A DNA stretch of 64,000 bases from Stenotrophomonas sp. 364 (GCF_009832905.1 NZ_CP047135.1:1342001-1406000); one strand, 5' to 3'; shown: positions 30,700-42,142, numbered from the stretch's first letter. Notes: generated from the letters alone by a model not told the origin. A program made the numbers and translations.

Positions 30700-31481
30700 G
30701 TGCTGATCGGTTGAACAAGGGAATGCGCGCCACGGCGCTGCTGCTGGCGGTGGCCACGCTGGGCGCGTGCGGCACCGCGACGGTGGTGAAGCCGGCCGGC
30801 GGCCGCGGCGGCAGCACGGTGCACACCACGCCGCAGGCGTCGGTGGCCAAGCCGGGCCAGACCGCGGTGATCCGCAAGGGCGACACGCTGTATGCGCTGG
30901 CGCGCATCCACAACATCACCCCGCGTGACCTGGCCGCCTGGAACGGGCTGTCCGAGCCGTACACGATCTACCCGGGGCAGACCCTCAAGCTGTATCCGGG
31001 CGGTGGCGCACCGGGTCGGGCACCGACCACCGTAGTGACCGCACCGCGTCCCGGTACGACCACCCCGGTGGCCACGCCGACGCCGTCGCCGACCACCGCC
31101 ATCAAGAGCAACATCAGCTGGCGCTGGCCGGCCGATGGCGCGCTGGTGGGCAGGTTCGTGGGTGCCGACGTCACCAAGCAGGGCGTGGATATCGCCGGCA
31201 GCAGCGGCCAGCCGGTCCGCGCCACCGCACAGGGCGTGGTGGTGTACTCCGGTGCCGGTCTGGTCGGCTTCGGTGAGCTGATCATCATCAAGCACAGCGA
31301 CCAGTGGCTGTCGGCCTATGGCCACAACCGCAAGCGCCTGGTCAACGAGGGCCAGAGCGTGAAGGCCGGTGAGCAGATCGCCGAGATGGGCCGTACCGGC
31401 ACCACCCGCGACATGCTCCACTTCGAGATCCGCTACAACGGCAAGCCGGTCGACCCGCTGCTCTACCTGCCGCCGCGGTAA
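30696..31481 (+). CDS. nlpD: Amidase activator NlpD (LysM + degenerate LytM lipoprotein)
   Basis: The 261-aa protein has a lipoprotein signal ending LGACG (Cys25), a LysM domain (IRKGDTLYALARIHNITPRDL...YTIYPGQTLKLYPG), a Thr/Pro linker, and a LytM (M23) domain. The zinc site is degenerate: active enzymes have HxGxD where this has KQGVDIAG, and the later HxH is replaced in MLHFEIRYNG. That is the state of E. coli NlpD, which activates amidase AmiC for septal peptidoglycan splitting. Last gene of the surE operon. Confidence 0.92.
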   Translation: MSADRLNKGMRATALLLAVATLGACGTATVVKPAGGRGGSTVHTTPQASVAKPGQTAVIRKGDTLYALARIHNITPRDLAAWNGLSEPYTIYPGQTLKLYPGGGAPGRAPTTVVTAPRPGTTTPVATPTPSPTTAIKSNISWRWPADGALVGRFVGADVTKQGVDIAGSSGQPVRATAQGVVVYSGAGLVGFGELIIIKHSDQWLSAYGHNRKRLVNEGQSVKAGEQIAEMGRTGTTRDMLHFEIRYNGKPVDPLLYLPPR

Positions 31482-31488
31482 TCAATGC

Positions 31489-31511
31489 AGCCGACCAACG
31501 GTCGGCTCTAC
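31489..31511 (-). repeat. SMAG element (inverted)
   Basis: On the minus strand it reads GTAGAGCCGACCGTTGG..., 23 bp, identical to the 27-kb array core. It begins 8 bp after the nlpD stop codon and lies between convergent genes. Confidence 0.92.
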
Positions 31512-31579
31512 CCCGCACAGCCCGTAACCGGGTGGTAAAGCGGCGCCATGCGTCGCTGTCGGGAGCCGGGCGCAGGCAC

Positions 31580-31607
31580 AAAAAAGGCCGCTCGCGGCGG
31601 CCTTTTC
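31580..31607. terminator. Bidirectional intrinsic terminator
   Basis: AAAAGGCCGC-TCGCG-GCGGCCTTTT has a 10-bp stem with A and T ends, so it can end both nlpD (plus) and the Mth938-like gene (minus). Confidence 0.9.
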
Positions 31608-31626
31608 TGAACGAAAATCGCCGGTT

Positions 31627-32001
31627 TCAGCCGGCCAGGATGAACGCCGCCGCCACCTTGCGGCCTTCGCCGGCCAGGATGTTGAAGGTGCGGGCAGCCG
31701 CCGGGTTGTTCATCACTTCCAGGCCGATCCCACGGGTCAGGCAGGCAGCCATCACGGCTGCCGGCGGAAACACCTGGGTATCGCCGGTGCCAAGCACCAC
31801 CAGCGCCGGGTTCAGCGCCAGCACCGGCTGCAGGTGCTCCGGGGTCAGTGCGCTGATGTCGGCCACCGGCCACGCCTCGATCAGCGTGTCCGGGGTCAGC
31901 ACGAAGCTGCTGGCCAGGGTGCGGTCATTCACCTTTGCGGTGCGGCCATCGGCGGCGCGCAGGGCGTAGGCGTAGTCGGGCAGTTCGTGGCTCAGTTGCA
32001 T
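31627..32001 (-). CDS. Mth938-like (DUF498) domain protein
   Basis: The 124-aa protein has the Mth938-like fold markers: FVLTPDTLIEAWPVADISAL, ALNPALVVLGTGDTQVFP and RGIGLEVMNNPAAARTFNIL, then a short helix. The eukaryotic homologue NDUFAF3 assists complex I assembly; the bacterial role is unknown. It lies 14 bp after yhbY on the same strand and is probably co-transcribed. Confidence 0.92.
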   Translation of the reverse strand: MQLSHELPDYAYALRAADGRTAKVNDRTLASSFVLTPDTLIEAWPVADISALTPEHLQPVLALNPALVVLGTGDTQVFPPAAVMAACLTRGIGLEVMNNPAAARTFNILAGEGRKVAAAFILAG

Positions 32002-32015
32002 CGTGGGGTCCGGGA

Positions 32016-32321
32016 TCAGCCGCGCGGCAGCACGATCTGGCGCATTTCCTTGCTCGGGCGGTACAGCACGGCCACGTGGCCGATGCGCTGCACGAGCGCG
32101 CTGCCGGAGGCGGTGGTCAGTTCGGCGATCATGGCGTCACGGGCGTCGCGGTCCTCGGCGGCCACCTTCACCTTGATCAGTTCATGGCGTTCCAGAACTT
32201 CCTCCAGTTCGGCCAGGAAGGCCGGCGTGACCCCCTTGCCGCCGATCTGCAGCAGGGCTTTCAGATCATGGGCATGGCCGCGGAGGAAGCGGGTCTGGGC
32301 AGAGGTCAGGGCAATAGACAT
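32016..32321 (-). CDS. yhbY: YhbY-type CRM RNA-binding protein
   Basis: The 101-aa protein is a single CRM domain: LTSAQTRFLRGHAHDLKALL, the RNA-binding loop QIGGKGVTPAFLAEL, HELIKVKVAAEDRD, and GHVAVLYRPSKE. YhbY associates with pre-50S ribosomal particles. It is divergent from rlmE, another 50S-maturation gene, with only 65 bp between the starts. Confidence 0.94.
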   Translation of the reverse strand: MSIALTSAQTRFLRGHAHDLKALLQIGGKGVTPAFLAELEEVLERHELIKVKVAAEDRDARDAMIAELTTASGSALVQRIGHVAVLYRPSKEMRQIVLPRG

Positions 32322-32386
32322 TCAGGAACAAGCGGTTATCTGGGGCGATCAGGGTATCATGACCACCCGTTCCGGCCCTATTACCA

Positions 32387-33019
32387 ATGGTATCGCGCAG
32401 CAAGAGCAGTCAACGCTGGTTGAAAGAACACTTTTCCGACCCCTTCGTGAAGAAGGCCCAGGCAGAGGGCATGCGCTCGCGCGCGGCTTACAAGCTGGAG
32501 GAGCTGCTTGAGCGTGACCGGCTGCTGAAGCCGCACATGGTGGTGGTCGACCTTGGCGCGGCCCCGGGCGGCTGGTCCCAGCAGGTGCGCCGGCAGATCG
32601 GCGACACCGGGCGGGTCCTGGCCCTGGACATCCTGGAGATGCCACCGCTGGCCGGGGTGGAGTTCCTTCACGGAGACTTCAGGGAGCAAGCGGTCCTATC
32701 GGAGTTCGAAGCGATGCTGGGGAATCAGCCGGTGGACCTTGTTCTGTCGGATATGGCCCCCAATAAAAGTGGCATGGACGCGGTCGACCAGCCGCGGATG
32801 ATGCACCTGGCGGAGTTGGCGATGGAATTTGCCGACAACCATCTCAAGCCGGGTGGCGCGTTCCTGATCAAGCTGTTCCAGGGCGTGGGCTTTGACGACT
32901 ACGTGCGCGAGATGCGCCGCCGGTACGACAAGGTCGCCATCCGCAAGCCGGAAGCGTCCCGCAAGCGCTCTCCCGAGGTGTATGCCTTGGGGCAGGGCAA
33001 ACGCACGCAGATCAAGTAA
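32387..33019 (+). CDS. rlmE: 23S rRNA (uridine-2552) 2'-O-methyltransferase
   Basis: The 210-aa protein has the SAM motif [16 protein letters not shown] and the K-D-K-E tetrad expected of RrmJ/FtsJ: Lys36 in [11 protein letters not shown], Asp in [11 protein letters not shown], Lys in FLIKLFQG, and Glu in [11 protein letters not shown]. It methylates U2552 in the 50S A loop late in assembly. ftsH follows after 47 bp, the same order as in E. coli. Confidence 0.97.
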   Translation: MVSRSKSSQRWLKEHFSDPFVKKAQAEGMRSRAAYKLEELLERDRLLKPHMVVVDLGAAPGGWSQQVRRQIGDTGRVLALDILEMPPLAGVEFLHGDFREQAVLSEFEAMLGNQPVDLVLSDMAPNKSGMDAVDQPRMMHLAELAMEFADNHLKPGGAFLIKLFQGVGFDDYVREMRRRYDKVAIRKPEASRKRSPEVYALGQGKRTQIK

Positions 33020-33066
33020 GCTCAACCATACGAATCGCGTCAGGAATTAGAGGAACACCGGAGCCA

Positions 33067-35019
<1,953 letters not shown>

Positions 35020-35038
35020 GCGGGCAGTGAAGTGAATG

Positions 35039-35071
35039 ACGAAGGCCGGGGCAACCCGGCCTTCGTCGTTT
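35039..35071 (+). terminator. Intrinsic terminator after ftsH
   Basis: ACGAAGGCCGGG-GCAA-CCCGGCCTTCGT is a 12-bp stem followed by CGTTTCC; the T tract is weak. It lies 19 bp after the ftsH stop codon. Confidence 0.78.
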
Positions 35072-35118
35072 CCGCGCCATAATGGACACCTCGTTTCGTC
35101 GTCCGTTCCGGAGTTGCC

Positions 35119-35307
35119 ATGTCCATCCCGCCCCCGACCCCGGTGTCGCACACTGCCGAAATGGTGATCGCCACGGTGGTGGGCGTGGGCATCGGCCTGT
35201 TCCGTGACAACTTCCTGCTGGGCGCCGGCATCGGCATTGCGGTGGGCATCCTGCTGAGCATTGCCAAGACGCTGTACGTGGATCGCAAGCGCCGCCAGCA
35301 ACGCTGA
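35119..35307 (+). CDS. Small membrane protein, unrecognised
   Basis: The 62-aa product has two hydrophobic segments (EMVIATVVGVGIGLF and FLLGAGIGIAVGILLSIAKT) and a basic tail DRKRRQQR, so it is probably an inner-membrane hairpin with its tail in the cytosol. The ATG follows CGGAGTTGCC, a plausible ribosome-binding site. It lies between ftsH and folP, which are adjacent in many relatives. Confidence 0.72.
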   Translation: MSIPPPTPVSHTAEMVIATVVGVGIGLFRDNFLLGAGIGIAVGILLSIAKTLYVDRKRRQQR

Positions 35308-35398
35308 GCGAGGCTTGCGCTGCGGTCAGGGTGGCGGCAGGATGACGCTGCCGCGCGGCACACTCGGTGATCGCGCGCCTACATTCCAGGGGGAATCC

Positions 35399-35899
35399 AT
35401 GCGTCATTCGTTGCGCGCCGCTGTTGCGGCGCTGTCGTGCTGTGCCACGCCGGTACTGGCTGCCGAGATCCACGTGCAGGACCCGGTGCCCTATGCGGCG
35501 TCTTCCTACATTGCCGAGAACATCAAGACCGAATGCCGCATCGGCGCGCAGCTGGCAAGCGCGTTGGGCAAGGATGCCCCCAGGCATGGCAATACCATCG
35601 TCTTCGACACCGCGCTGCCCACCGACCACGGTCGGGTACTGCAGCTGGAGCTGGTCGAGGCGCAGAGCGCCGGCAATGCGTTCTCCGGCCACTTCAAGTC
35701 GGCCACCGCGCGGGGTGTGTTGTTCCAGGAGGGGAAGCAGATCGCCTCGGTCACGGCGCGGCGCACGTCGCGTGGCGGAGCGTTCGCCGGCTTCAAGGGC
35801 TCTTGCGACGTGCTGGAGCGCACCGTGAATGCGATCGGCAGCGATCTGGCGCAATGGCTGGCCAATCCAGTGGACGGCGCCAAGCTCGGCGATCTCTGA
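35399..35899 (+). CDS. Exported protein of unknown function
   Basis: The 166-aa protein has a signal peptide (MRHSLRAAVAALSCCATPVLA) and a mature part beginning AEIHVQDPVPYAASSYIAENI, written here in two halves of the same reading: the mature start is AEIHVQDPV. Later Cys residues (TECRIG and KGSCDV) could form a disulfide. No family was recognised. ATG 35399 was chosen because it begins the signal peptide and follows CAGGGGGAATCC. Confidence 0.78.
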   Translation: MRHSLRAAVAALSCCATPVLAAEIHVQDPVPYAASSYIAENIKTECRIGAQLASALGKDAPRHGNTIVFDTALPTDHGRVLQLELVEAQSAGNAFSGHFKSATARGVLFQEGKQIASVTARRTSRGGAFAGFKGSCDVLERTVNAIGSDLAQWLANPVDGAKLGDL

Positions 35900-35956
35900 C
35901 GGTCGCAGCGGTACGCCGGCGTAAACTACGCGCTGGCGTATTCCGTGGACCTGCCC

Positions 35957-36856
35957 ATGTTCGACATTTCCCCCCAGCTCGATTGCGGCGGCCGCGTGCT
36001 GCGGCTGGATCGCCCGCGCGTGATGGGTATCGTCAACGTCACCCCGGACTCGTTCTCCGACGGCGGCGCGCACGACACCGTGGAGGCCGCGGTCGCGCAT
36101 GGCCTGCAGCTGGTCGCCGAGGGCGCTGACCTGCTGGACATCGGCGGCGAGTCCACCCGTCCCGGCAGCGCGCCGGTGCCGGAGGACGAAGAGCTGCGCC
36201 GGGTGATTCCGGTCATTCAGCGGCTGGCGGCGGAAACCACGGTGCCGATCAGCATCGACACCTTCAAGCCGGCCGTGATGCGTGCTGCCGTGGCGGCCGG
36301 CGCCGGCATGATCAACGACATCCATGCGTTGCGTCAGCCCGGTGCGCTCGAGGCAGCCGCCGACCTCGGCGTGCCCGTGGTGCTGATGCACATGCAGGGC
36401 GAGCCGGGCAGCATGCAGGACACCCCGCATTACCACGACGTAGTGGCCGAGGTGCATCGTTTCCTGACCGAGCGCATGTTCCAGGCGGAGATGGCCGGCG
36501 TGGCCAAAAAGCACCTGGTCATCGACCTGGGCTTCGGCTTCGGCAAGACCACCGAACACAACATGACCTTGCTGGCGCGCTCGGCGCGCTTTCTTGACCT
36601 CGGCGTGCCGATGCTGGCGGGCCTGTCGCGCAAGCGCAGCATCGGCGAGCTGACCGGCCGCGAGCAGCCGCGCGACCGCGTCGCCGGCTCGGTCGCCGCG
36701 CACCTGATCGCCGCCCAGCGCGGCGCGATGCTGCTGCGCGTGCACGACGTGGCCGCCACGGTCGACGCCCTCAAGGTGTGGGCGGCGGTGGATGCGGTGC
36801 CGATGCCGCGCGTGGACGCAGCGCCGACGATGCCGCGCTGGCCGGACGACGTCTGA
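35957..36856 (+). CDS. folP: Dihydropteroate synthase
   Basis: The 299-aa TIM-barrel protein has the DHPS signatures [55 protein letters not shown], and [14 protein letters not shown]. It joins p-aminobenzoate to the pterin pyrophosphate in folate synthesis and is the sulfonamide target. ATG 35957 is preferred to a GTG at 35945. Its stop overlaps the miaA start (TGATG). No resistance change can be judged from sequence alone. Confidence 0.96.
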   Translation: MFDISPQLDCGGRVLRLDRPRVMGIVNVTPDSFSDGGAHDTVEAAVAHGLQLVAEGADLLDIGGESTRPGSAPVPEDEELRRVIPVIQRLAAETTVPISIDTFKPAVMRAAVAAGAGMINDIHALRQPGALEAAADLGVPVVLMHMQGEPGSMQDTPHYHDVVAEVHRFLTERMFQAEMAGVAKKHLVIDLGFGFGKTTEHNMTLLARSARFLDLGVPMLAGLSRKRSIGELTGREQPRDRVAGSVAAHLIAAQRGAMLLRVHDVAATVDALKVWAAVDAVPMPRVDAAPTMPRWPDDV

Positions 36857-37809
36857 TGGCCGTGGACCAGCGCCCGCTGGCGATCGCGGTGATGGGCCCG
36901 ACCGCGTCGGGCAAGACCGCCACCGCGATCGCGCTGGCGCAGCAGCTGGGCGGGGAGATCGTCAGCGTCGATTCGGCGCTGGTCTACCGCGGCCTGGAGA
37001 TCGGCTCGGCCAAGCCGGATGCGGTCGAACGCGCGCAGGCACCGCACCACCTGCTGGACCTTCGCGATCCGTGGCAGACCTATTCAGCCGCCGAGTTCGC
37101 CGCCGATGCCGCGCGCGCGGTCGCCGACATCGTGGCCCGTGGCCGCATGCCGATCCTGGCCGGCGGCACCGGGCTGTATTTCCGTGCGCTGCTGCAGGGG
37201 CTGTCGCCGATGCCGCCGGCCGATCCCGACACCCGTGCGCGGATTGCCGAACAGGCGGCCGCCGAGGGCTGGGTGGCGCTGCACGCCGAACTGGCCGGCA
37301 TCGACCCGGTGGCCGCAGCACGCATTCATGCGACCGACCCGCAGCGCATCCAGCGTGCGCTGGAGGTGTACCGGCTGAGCGGCACCCCGATCAGCGAATG
37401 GCAGAAACTGCCCGGCGTGGATCGCCTGCCGGTGCGCACCCTCAAGCTGGTGCTGGCCCCGCGCGAGCGCAGCGTGCTGCACCAGCGCATCGAGACCCGT
37501 TTCGACGCCATGCTGGCCCACGGCTTCCTGGACGAGGTCCGCGCCCTGCGCGCGCTGCCGGACATGGCGCGGGTGGCGGCACCGCTGGACCTTCCGGCCA
37601 TCCGCGCGGTCGGCTACCGCCAGGCGTGGGAGTTTCTGGACGGGCAGGGCAGTGCCAGCCAGTTCCGCGAGCGGGGCATCCAGGCCACCCGCCAACTGGC
37701 CAAGCGCCAGCTGACCTGGCTGCGGGGCGAGCTTGATGTGCGCTGGTTCGACCCCCATCTGGATAAGGCTTCCCTGGCGGACGCGGTGTCGACCTTCGTC
37801 GCACGCTGA
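36856..37809 (+). CDS. miaA: tRNA dimethylallyltransferase
   Basis: The 317-aa protein has a P-loop ([10 protein letters not shown], residues 12-21), [48 protein letters not shown], and a C-terminal [13 protein letters not shown]. It prenylates A37 of tRNAs reading codons that start with U, using DMAPP from the MEP pathway. It overlaps folP by one base and precedes hfq-hflX in the conserved order. Confidence 0.97.
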   Translation: MAVDQRPLAIAVMGPTASGKTATAIALAQQLGGEIVSVDSALVYRGLEIGSAKPDAVERAQAPHHLLDLRDPWQTYSAAEFAADAARAVADIVARGRMPILAGGTGLYFRALLQGLSPMPPADPDTRARIAEQAAAEGWVALHAELAGIDPVAAARIHATDPQRIQRALEVYRLSGTPISEWQKLPGVDRLPVRTLKLVLAPRERSVLHQRIETRFDAMLAHGFLDEVRALRALPDMARVAAPLDLPAIRAVGYRQAWEFLDGQGSASQFRERGIQATRQLAKRQLTWLRGELDVRWFDPHLDKASLADAVSTFVAR

Positions 37810-37915
37810 CTCCACGCCTTCTCCCCTCCGGCCCGTGTACCATCAAGGATTCCGGTGGGCGGCGGGGGCCGTGGAACTGCCGGAAGACCATAAAAACAAT
37901 AATCAGGAGTTGGCA

Positions 37916-38200
37916 ATGTCCAAGGGGCAATCGCTGCAGGATCCGTTTCTCAATGCACTTCGGCGCGAGCGCGTGCCGGTTTCGGTGTATCTGGTCAATG
38001 GCATCAAGCTTCAGGGGACGATTGAATCGTTCGACCAGTTCGTGGTGCTGCTGCGTAATACGGTGAGCCAGATGGTGTACAAGCACGCCATTTCGACCGT
38101 GGTGCCGGCGCGCAACGTGCGGGTCGGTCCGGGCGGCGGCTATGTACAGTCCAATGAAGGTGGCGCCGAAGGCGTCCAAGGTGAAGACGACGTTGAGTAA
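37916..38200 (+). CDS. hfq: RNA chaperone Hfq
   Basis: The 94-aa protein has both Sm motifs: [40 protein letters not shown], and the YKHAIST motif in [14 protein letters not shown] short acidic tail of about 25 residues ends GEDDVE. It matches sRNAs to mRNAs as a hexamer. The ATG at 37916 is preceded by AATCAGGAGTTGGC, a strong ribosome-binding site. hflX follows 26 bp later. Confidence 0.98.
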   Translation: MSKGQSLQDPFLNALRRERVPVSVYLVNGIKLQGTIESFDQFVVLLRNTVSQMVYKHAISTVVPARNVRVGPGGGYVQSNEGGAEGVQGEDDVE

Positions 38201-38226
38201 TACGTTCGGTATTTCCGGAGAATTGC

Positions 38227-39537
38227 GTGTTTGACCGTTCCAAGCGAGGCGAACACGCACTCCTGATCCAGCCGCATTCCGGCCGGCTCGAAGAGGATGT
38301 GCTTGAAGAGTTCACCGATCTGGCCCGCTCCGCCGGGGCCAGCATCGCCGCGACGCTGACCGCGCGCATCGATCGGCCCAACCCGTCGATCCTGATCGGC
38401 ACCGGCAAGCTGGACGAGGTGAAAGCCGCGGCCGACGCCACCGGTGCCGACCTGATACTGGTCAACCATTCGCTGTCGCCGGTGCAGGAGCGCAACCTGG
38501 AACGGTTCCTGGAGCGCCGGGTGATCGACCGTGCCGGCCTGATCCTGGACATCTTCGCCCAGCGTGCGCACAGCCACGAAGGCAAGCTGCAGGTCGAGCT
38601 GGCGCAGCTGCGCCACATGGCCACGCGGCTGGTCCGCGGCTGGACCCATCTGGAGCGTCAGCGCGGCGGTGCCATCGGCCTGCGTGGCCCGGGTGAAACC
38701 CAGCTGGAAACCGATCGCCGGCTGCTGCAGAAGCGGGTCGAGCAGCTGCAGAAGAAGCTGGAAAAAGTGGAAGTGCAGCGCACCCAGATGCGCCGCGCAC
38801 GCGTGCGCAGCGAGTTGCCGCGCGTGGCCCTGGTGGGCTACACCAACGCCGGCAAGTCGACGCTGTTCAACGCGCTGACCGGTGCCGAGGCGTATGCCGC
38901 CGACAAGTTGTTTGCCACCCTGGACCCGACCGTGCGCCGCATCATCGTGCCCGGCGGCAGCGTCGTGCTGGCCGACACCGTCGGGTTCGTGCGCGATCTG
39001 CCGCATGAGCTGGTGGCCGCGTTCCGCTCGACCCTGAGCGAAGCGCGCGAGGCCGATTTCCTGCTGCACATCGTTGATGCGGCCGATCCGCACCGCGAAG
39101 AGCGCATCGCCCAGGTCGACGAAGTACTGGCCGAGGTCGGTGCCGGTGATCTGCCGCAGCTGCTGGTCTTCAACAAGATCGACCGCATCGATGGTGCCGA
39201 AGTGCGTCACGACGCGCAGGACGGCATCCCCGATGAGGCGCGCCGCGAGCGCGTATGGATTTCCGCACGCGACGGGCTTGGCCTGCCGCTGCTGCAGTCC
39301 GTACTGGGCAAGCGGTTGGGCCTGCAGCATGTCACCGGCGAACTTCGCCTGCCACCCAGTGCCGGCCGGCTGCGCTCGCGCCTGCACCAGCTGGAAGTGG
39401 TGCGCAGCGAACAGGCCGACGAAGACGGCTGGTTGCTCGATGTCGACCTGCCCATCGCCGAAGCCGAGAAACTGGCGGCGGGCGAGGGCGGCGAACCGAT
39501 CCGCGCCCTGCTCCCGGAAAAACTGCCGGAGTGGTAA
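38227..39537 (+). CDS. hflX: Ribosome-splitting GTPase HflX
   Basis: The 436-aa protein has the HflX N-terminal domain (RPNPSILIGTGKLDEVKAAA), a coiled-coil linker with RGPGETQLETDRRL, then a G domain: G1 VGYTNAGKSTLFN, G3 DTVGFVRDLPH, G4 FNKIDRID. HflX splits stalled 70S ribosomes, for example after heat shock. Start is GTG at 38227 with CCGGAGAATTGC before it. A cluster of SMAG elements follows. Confidence 0.96.
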   Translation: MFDRSKRGEHALLIQPHSGRLEEDVLEEFTDLARSAGASIAATLTARIDRPNPSILIGTGKLDEVKAAADATGADLILVNHSLSPVQERNLERFLERRVIDRAGLILDIFAQRAHSHEGKLQVELAQLRHMATRLVRGWTHLERQRGGAIGLRGPGETQLETDRRLLQKRVEQLQKKLEKVEVQRTQMRRARVRSELPRVALVGYTNAGKSTLFNALTGAEAYAADKLFATLDPTVRRIIVPGGSVVLADTVGFVRDLPHELVAAFRSTLSEAREADFLLHIVDAADPHREERIAQVDEVLAEVGAGDLPQLLVFNKIDRIDGAEVRHDAQDGIPDEARRERVWISARDGLGLPLLQSVLGKRLGLQHVTGELRLPPSAGRLRSRLHQLEVVRSEQADEDGWLLDVDLPIAEAEKLAAGEGGEPIRALLPEKLPEW

Positions 39538-39559
39538 CCCCGGCCGACGCCCACGCCCC

Positions 39560-39761
39560 GTAGAGCCGGGCTCTGCCCGGCTGCCAGCACACCCGTAGAG
39601 CCGGGCTCTGCCCGGCTGCCAGCGCACCCGTAGAGCCGGGCTCTGCCCGGCTGTTCGCGATCCGGCGCGCCGGGCTCTGCCCGGCTGTTTGGCACCTTCA
39701 AGCCGGGCAGAGCCCGGCTCTACGTGCGTCAGGGCATCAGCCGGGCAGAGCCCGGCTCTAC
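39560..39761. repeat. Cluster of six SMAG elements (four direct, two inverted)
   Basis: Direct elements GTAGAGCCGGGCTCTGCC... start at 39560, 39595 and 39630 (35-bp spacing), and a fourth, lacking the GTAG, lies at 39665-39686. Inverted copies lie at 39701-39723 and 39739-39761. Direct and inverted halves could form one large hairpin. The rest of 39538-39875 shows no gene; it ends with the pncC upstream region. Confidence 0.95.
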
Positions 39762-39875
39762 GTGCATCCGCCGACCACCGGCACCGGTCGCGACACTACG
39801 TCGCACGCCCCGCACACGACACCGCCGTCGATTTCGGCTAAAACGGGGCAGTCGCTCCCCTGTTCCAGGATCCCC

Positions 39876-40370
39876 ATGCACGTCCCCACCGATGCCGAAC
39901 TCGGCGTCCTCGCCCGTGATGTCGGCCAGCGCCTGCAGCAGGCCGCCCTGCAACTGGTCAGCGCCGAAAGCTGCAGCGGCGGCTGGATCGCCAAGGCGAT
40001 GACCGACGTGGCCGGCTCGTCGGCCTTCTTCGATTGCGGCATGGTGGTCTACAGCTACGAGGCCAAGCAGCGCCTGCTCGGCGTGCGCGCGCACACGCTG
40101 GAACAGTTCGGTGCGGTCAGCCGCGAAACCGTGCTGGAAATGGTGTCCGGCGCGTTGATCAATTCCGGCGCCGGCATGGCCGTGGCCGTGACCGGCATCG
40201 CCGGTCCGGGCGGTGGCAGCCCGGATAAACCGGTCGGCAGCGTCTGGATCGGCTGGAAGCAGCGCGGCGGTTACGCCCGGGCGCAGCTGTTCCAGTTCGA
40301 TGGCGACCGCGATGCCATCCGCCGCCAGACCGTGCAGCAGGCACTGACGGGAATTTTCGCCCCGGTGTGA
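39876..40370 (+). CDS. pncC: Nicotinamide-nucleotide amidohydrolase PncC (CinA C-domain)
   Basis: The 164-aa protein is a stand-alone CinA C-terminal domain: LQLVSAESCSGGWIAKAMTD with the catalytic Ser, GSSAFFDCGMVVYSYEAKQR, and VAVTGIAGPGGGSPDKPVG. It deamidates nicotinamide mononucleotide to nicotinate mononucleotide in NAD salvage. In xanthomonads such genes lie upstream of lexA-recA; here a UbiB-family gene intervenes. Confidence 0.94.
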   Translation: MHVPTDAELGVLARDVGQRLQQAALQLVSAESCSGGWIAKAMTDVAGSSAFFDCGMVVYSYEAKQRLLGVRAHTLEQFGAVSRETVLEMVSGALINSGAGMAVAVTGIAGPGGGSPDKPVGSVWIGWKQRGGYARAQLFQFDGDRDAIRRQTVQQALTGIFAPV

Positions 40371-40405
40371 CATCCTGAGCGCGTGCGTCGACAGGAGCTG
40401 TACCG

Positions 40406-42082
40406 ATGTGGGAAACGCTGGGCACCGTGCGCGACCTGGGGCGATTGCAGGAAATCGCCTCGGTCCTGATCCGCTATGGCTTTGGCGACCTGGTGCGCCG
40501 GATCGGCCTGGCCGACGTGCTGGAACGGGCCGGTCGCCTGCTGCACTGGAACGACACGCAGATGCTGCGCATGACCGCCCCGGTGCGGGTGCGGCGGGCG
40601 ATGGAGGACCTGGGCCCCACCTTCGTCAAACTCGGGCAGGTGCTGGCCACCCGCGTGGACCTGTTCCCGCCGGACTGGATCGCCGAGTTCTCCGAACTGC
40701 AGAACGCGGTGCCCGCGCTGCCCTATGCGCAGGTCCGCGAGCAGCTGGAAGCCGACCTGGGGGCACCGGCCACCGAGGTGTTCGCGTGGCTGGATGAAAC
40801 CCCGATGGCGGCCGCTTCGCTGGCCCAGGCGCACCGCGCCACCCTGCACGACGGCACGGCGGTGGTACTGAAAATCCGCCGACCCGGCATCCGCGACGTG
40901 ATCGAAGCCGACCTGCGCCTGCTGGCGCGGCTGGCCGAGATCGTCGAGGCGCGCCTGCCGGACCTGCAGCGCTACCGCCCGGCCGAAGTGGTGCAGCAGT
41001 TCCAGGTATCGCTGCGACGTGAGCTGGATTTCGCCGCCGAATGCCGCAACGCCGAGCGCATCGCCCGCAACTTCCAGGGGCGCCAGGACATCCTGATACC
41101 CAACGTGCATTGGCAGTGGACCTGCGAGAGCCTCAACGTGCAGGCCTTCGTGGATGGCATTCCCGGCCGCGACCTCGCCGGCGTCGACGCGGCGGGACTG
41201 GATCGGGTGCAGCTGGCGCGTCGGGGCGGCAACATCGTGCTCAAGATGGTGTTGGAGGACGGCTGCTTCCACGCCGATCCGCATCCGGGCAACATCATCT
41301 ACCTGCGCGACGGGCGGATCGGCGTGATCGATTTCGGCATGGTCGGGGCCATCTCCGAACAGCGTCGCTTCCAGGTGGCGCAGCTGCTGCACGGCCTGGT
41401 CAGCCAGGAGCCCGAAGCGGTGGCCGATGTGCTGCTGGATTGGGCCGGCGGCGTGGATGTGGACGAATCGCGGCTGCAGCAGGACATCAGCACCTTTGTC
41501 GACCAGTACCGGGGCGTGCCGCTGAAGGACCTGCACATGGGCCTGATGCTGGGCAACATCACCACGCTGCTGCGCCAGTACTCGCTGACCCTGCCGGCCG
41601 ACCTGGCGTTGATGATCAAGACCTTCCTGACCCTGGAAGGCATGGGCCGCCAGCTCGACCCGCAGTTCGACATGGCCAGTGCCGCGCGCCCCTACCTGGA
41701 ACGGGTAATGTGGCAACGCTATGCCCCCGGCGCGGTGCTCAAACGCGGCAAGCGCAGCCTGGTCGGGGTAATGGACCTGCTCGGCGACCTGCCGCGCGAC
41801 GTGCGCCGCCTGCTGCAGATGGCGCGCCGGGGGCGTCTGCAGCTGAAAGTGGAAACCACCGCACTGCAGGGCTTCGGCGACCAGGTCAACCGCGCCGCCA
41901 ACCGGCTGGTCATGGGCATCGTGACCGCCGCACTCATCATCGGCTCGTCCATCGTCATGCACAGCGTAGGCGGCGTCTCCAGCCGCTGGCTGCTGGCGCT
42001 GGGCGTGGCTGGCTTCATCGGCGCGGGCTTCTGCGGCGTGTGGATACTGTTTTCGATCTGGCGCAGCGGCAAGAACCCGTAG
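40406..42082 (+). CDS. AarF/UbiB family atypical kinase
   Basis: The 558-aa protein has the UbiB signature KxGQ in FVKLGQVLATRVDLFP, an A-rich loop MAAASLAQAHRATLHDG, VVLKIRRPGI with the ATP-site Lys, HADPHPGNIIYL and VIDFGMVG, and two C-terminal membrane helices (ALIIGSSIVMHSVGG, LALGVAGFIGAGFCGVWILF). UbiB proteins support ubiquinone synthesis, but this one is not in a ubi cluster and could be a second paralog. It starts 35 bp after pncC. Confidence 0.92.
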   Translation: MWETLGTVRDLGRLQEIASVLIRYGFGDLVRRIGLADVLERAGRLLHWNDTQMLRMTAPVRVRRAMEDLGPTFVKLGQVLATRVDLFPPDWIAEFSELQNAVPALPYAQVREQLEADLGAPATEVFAWLDETPMAAASLAQAHRATLHDGTAVVLKIRRPGIRDVIEADLRLLARLAEIVEARLPDLQRYRPAEVVQQFQVSLRRELDFAAECRNAERIARNFQGRQDILIPNVHWQWTCESLNVQAFVDGIPGRDLAGVDAAGLDRVQLARRGGNIVLKMVLEDGCFHADPHPGNIIYLRDGRIGVIDFGMVGAISEQRRFQVAQLLHGLVSQEPEAVADVLLDWAGGVDVDESRLQQDISTFVDQYRGVPLKDLHMGLMLGNITTLLRQYSLTLPADLALMIKTFLTLEGMGRQLDPQFDMASAARPYLERVMWQRYAPGAVLKRGKRSLVGVMDLLGDLPRDVRRLLQMARRGRLQLKVETTALQGFGDQVNRAANRLVMGIVTAALIIGSSIVMHSVGGVSSRWLLALGVAGFIGAGFCGVWILFSIWRSGKNP

Positions 42083-42142
42083 GGTTCCTGCCGCTGGGAT
42101 CCGAAGGATCCCGCAATCTGCCGCCAACGCGGCAGATGGCAC

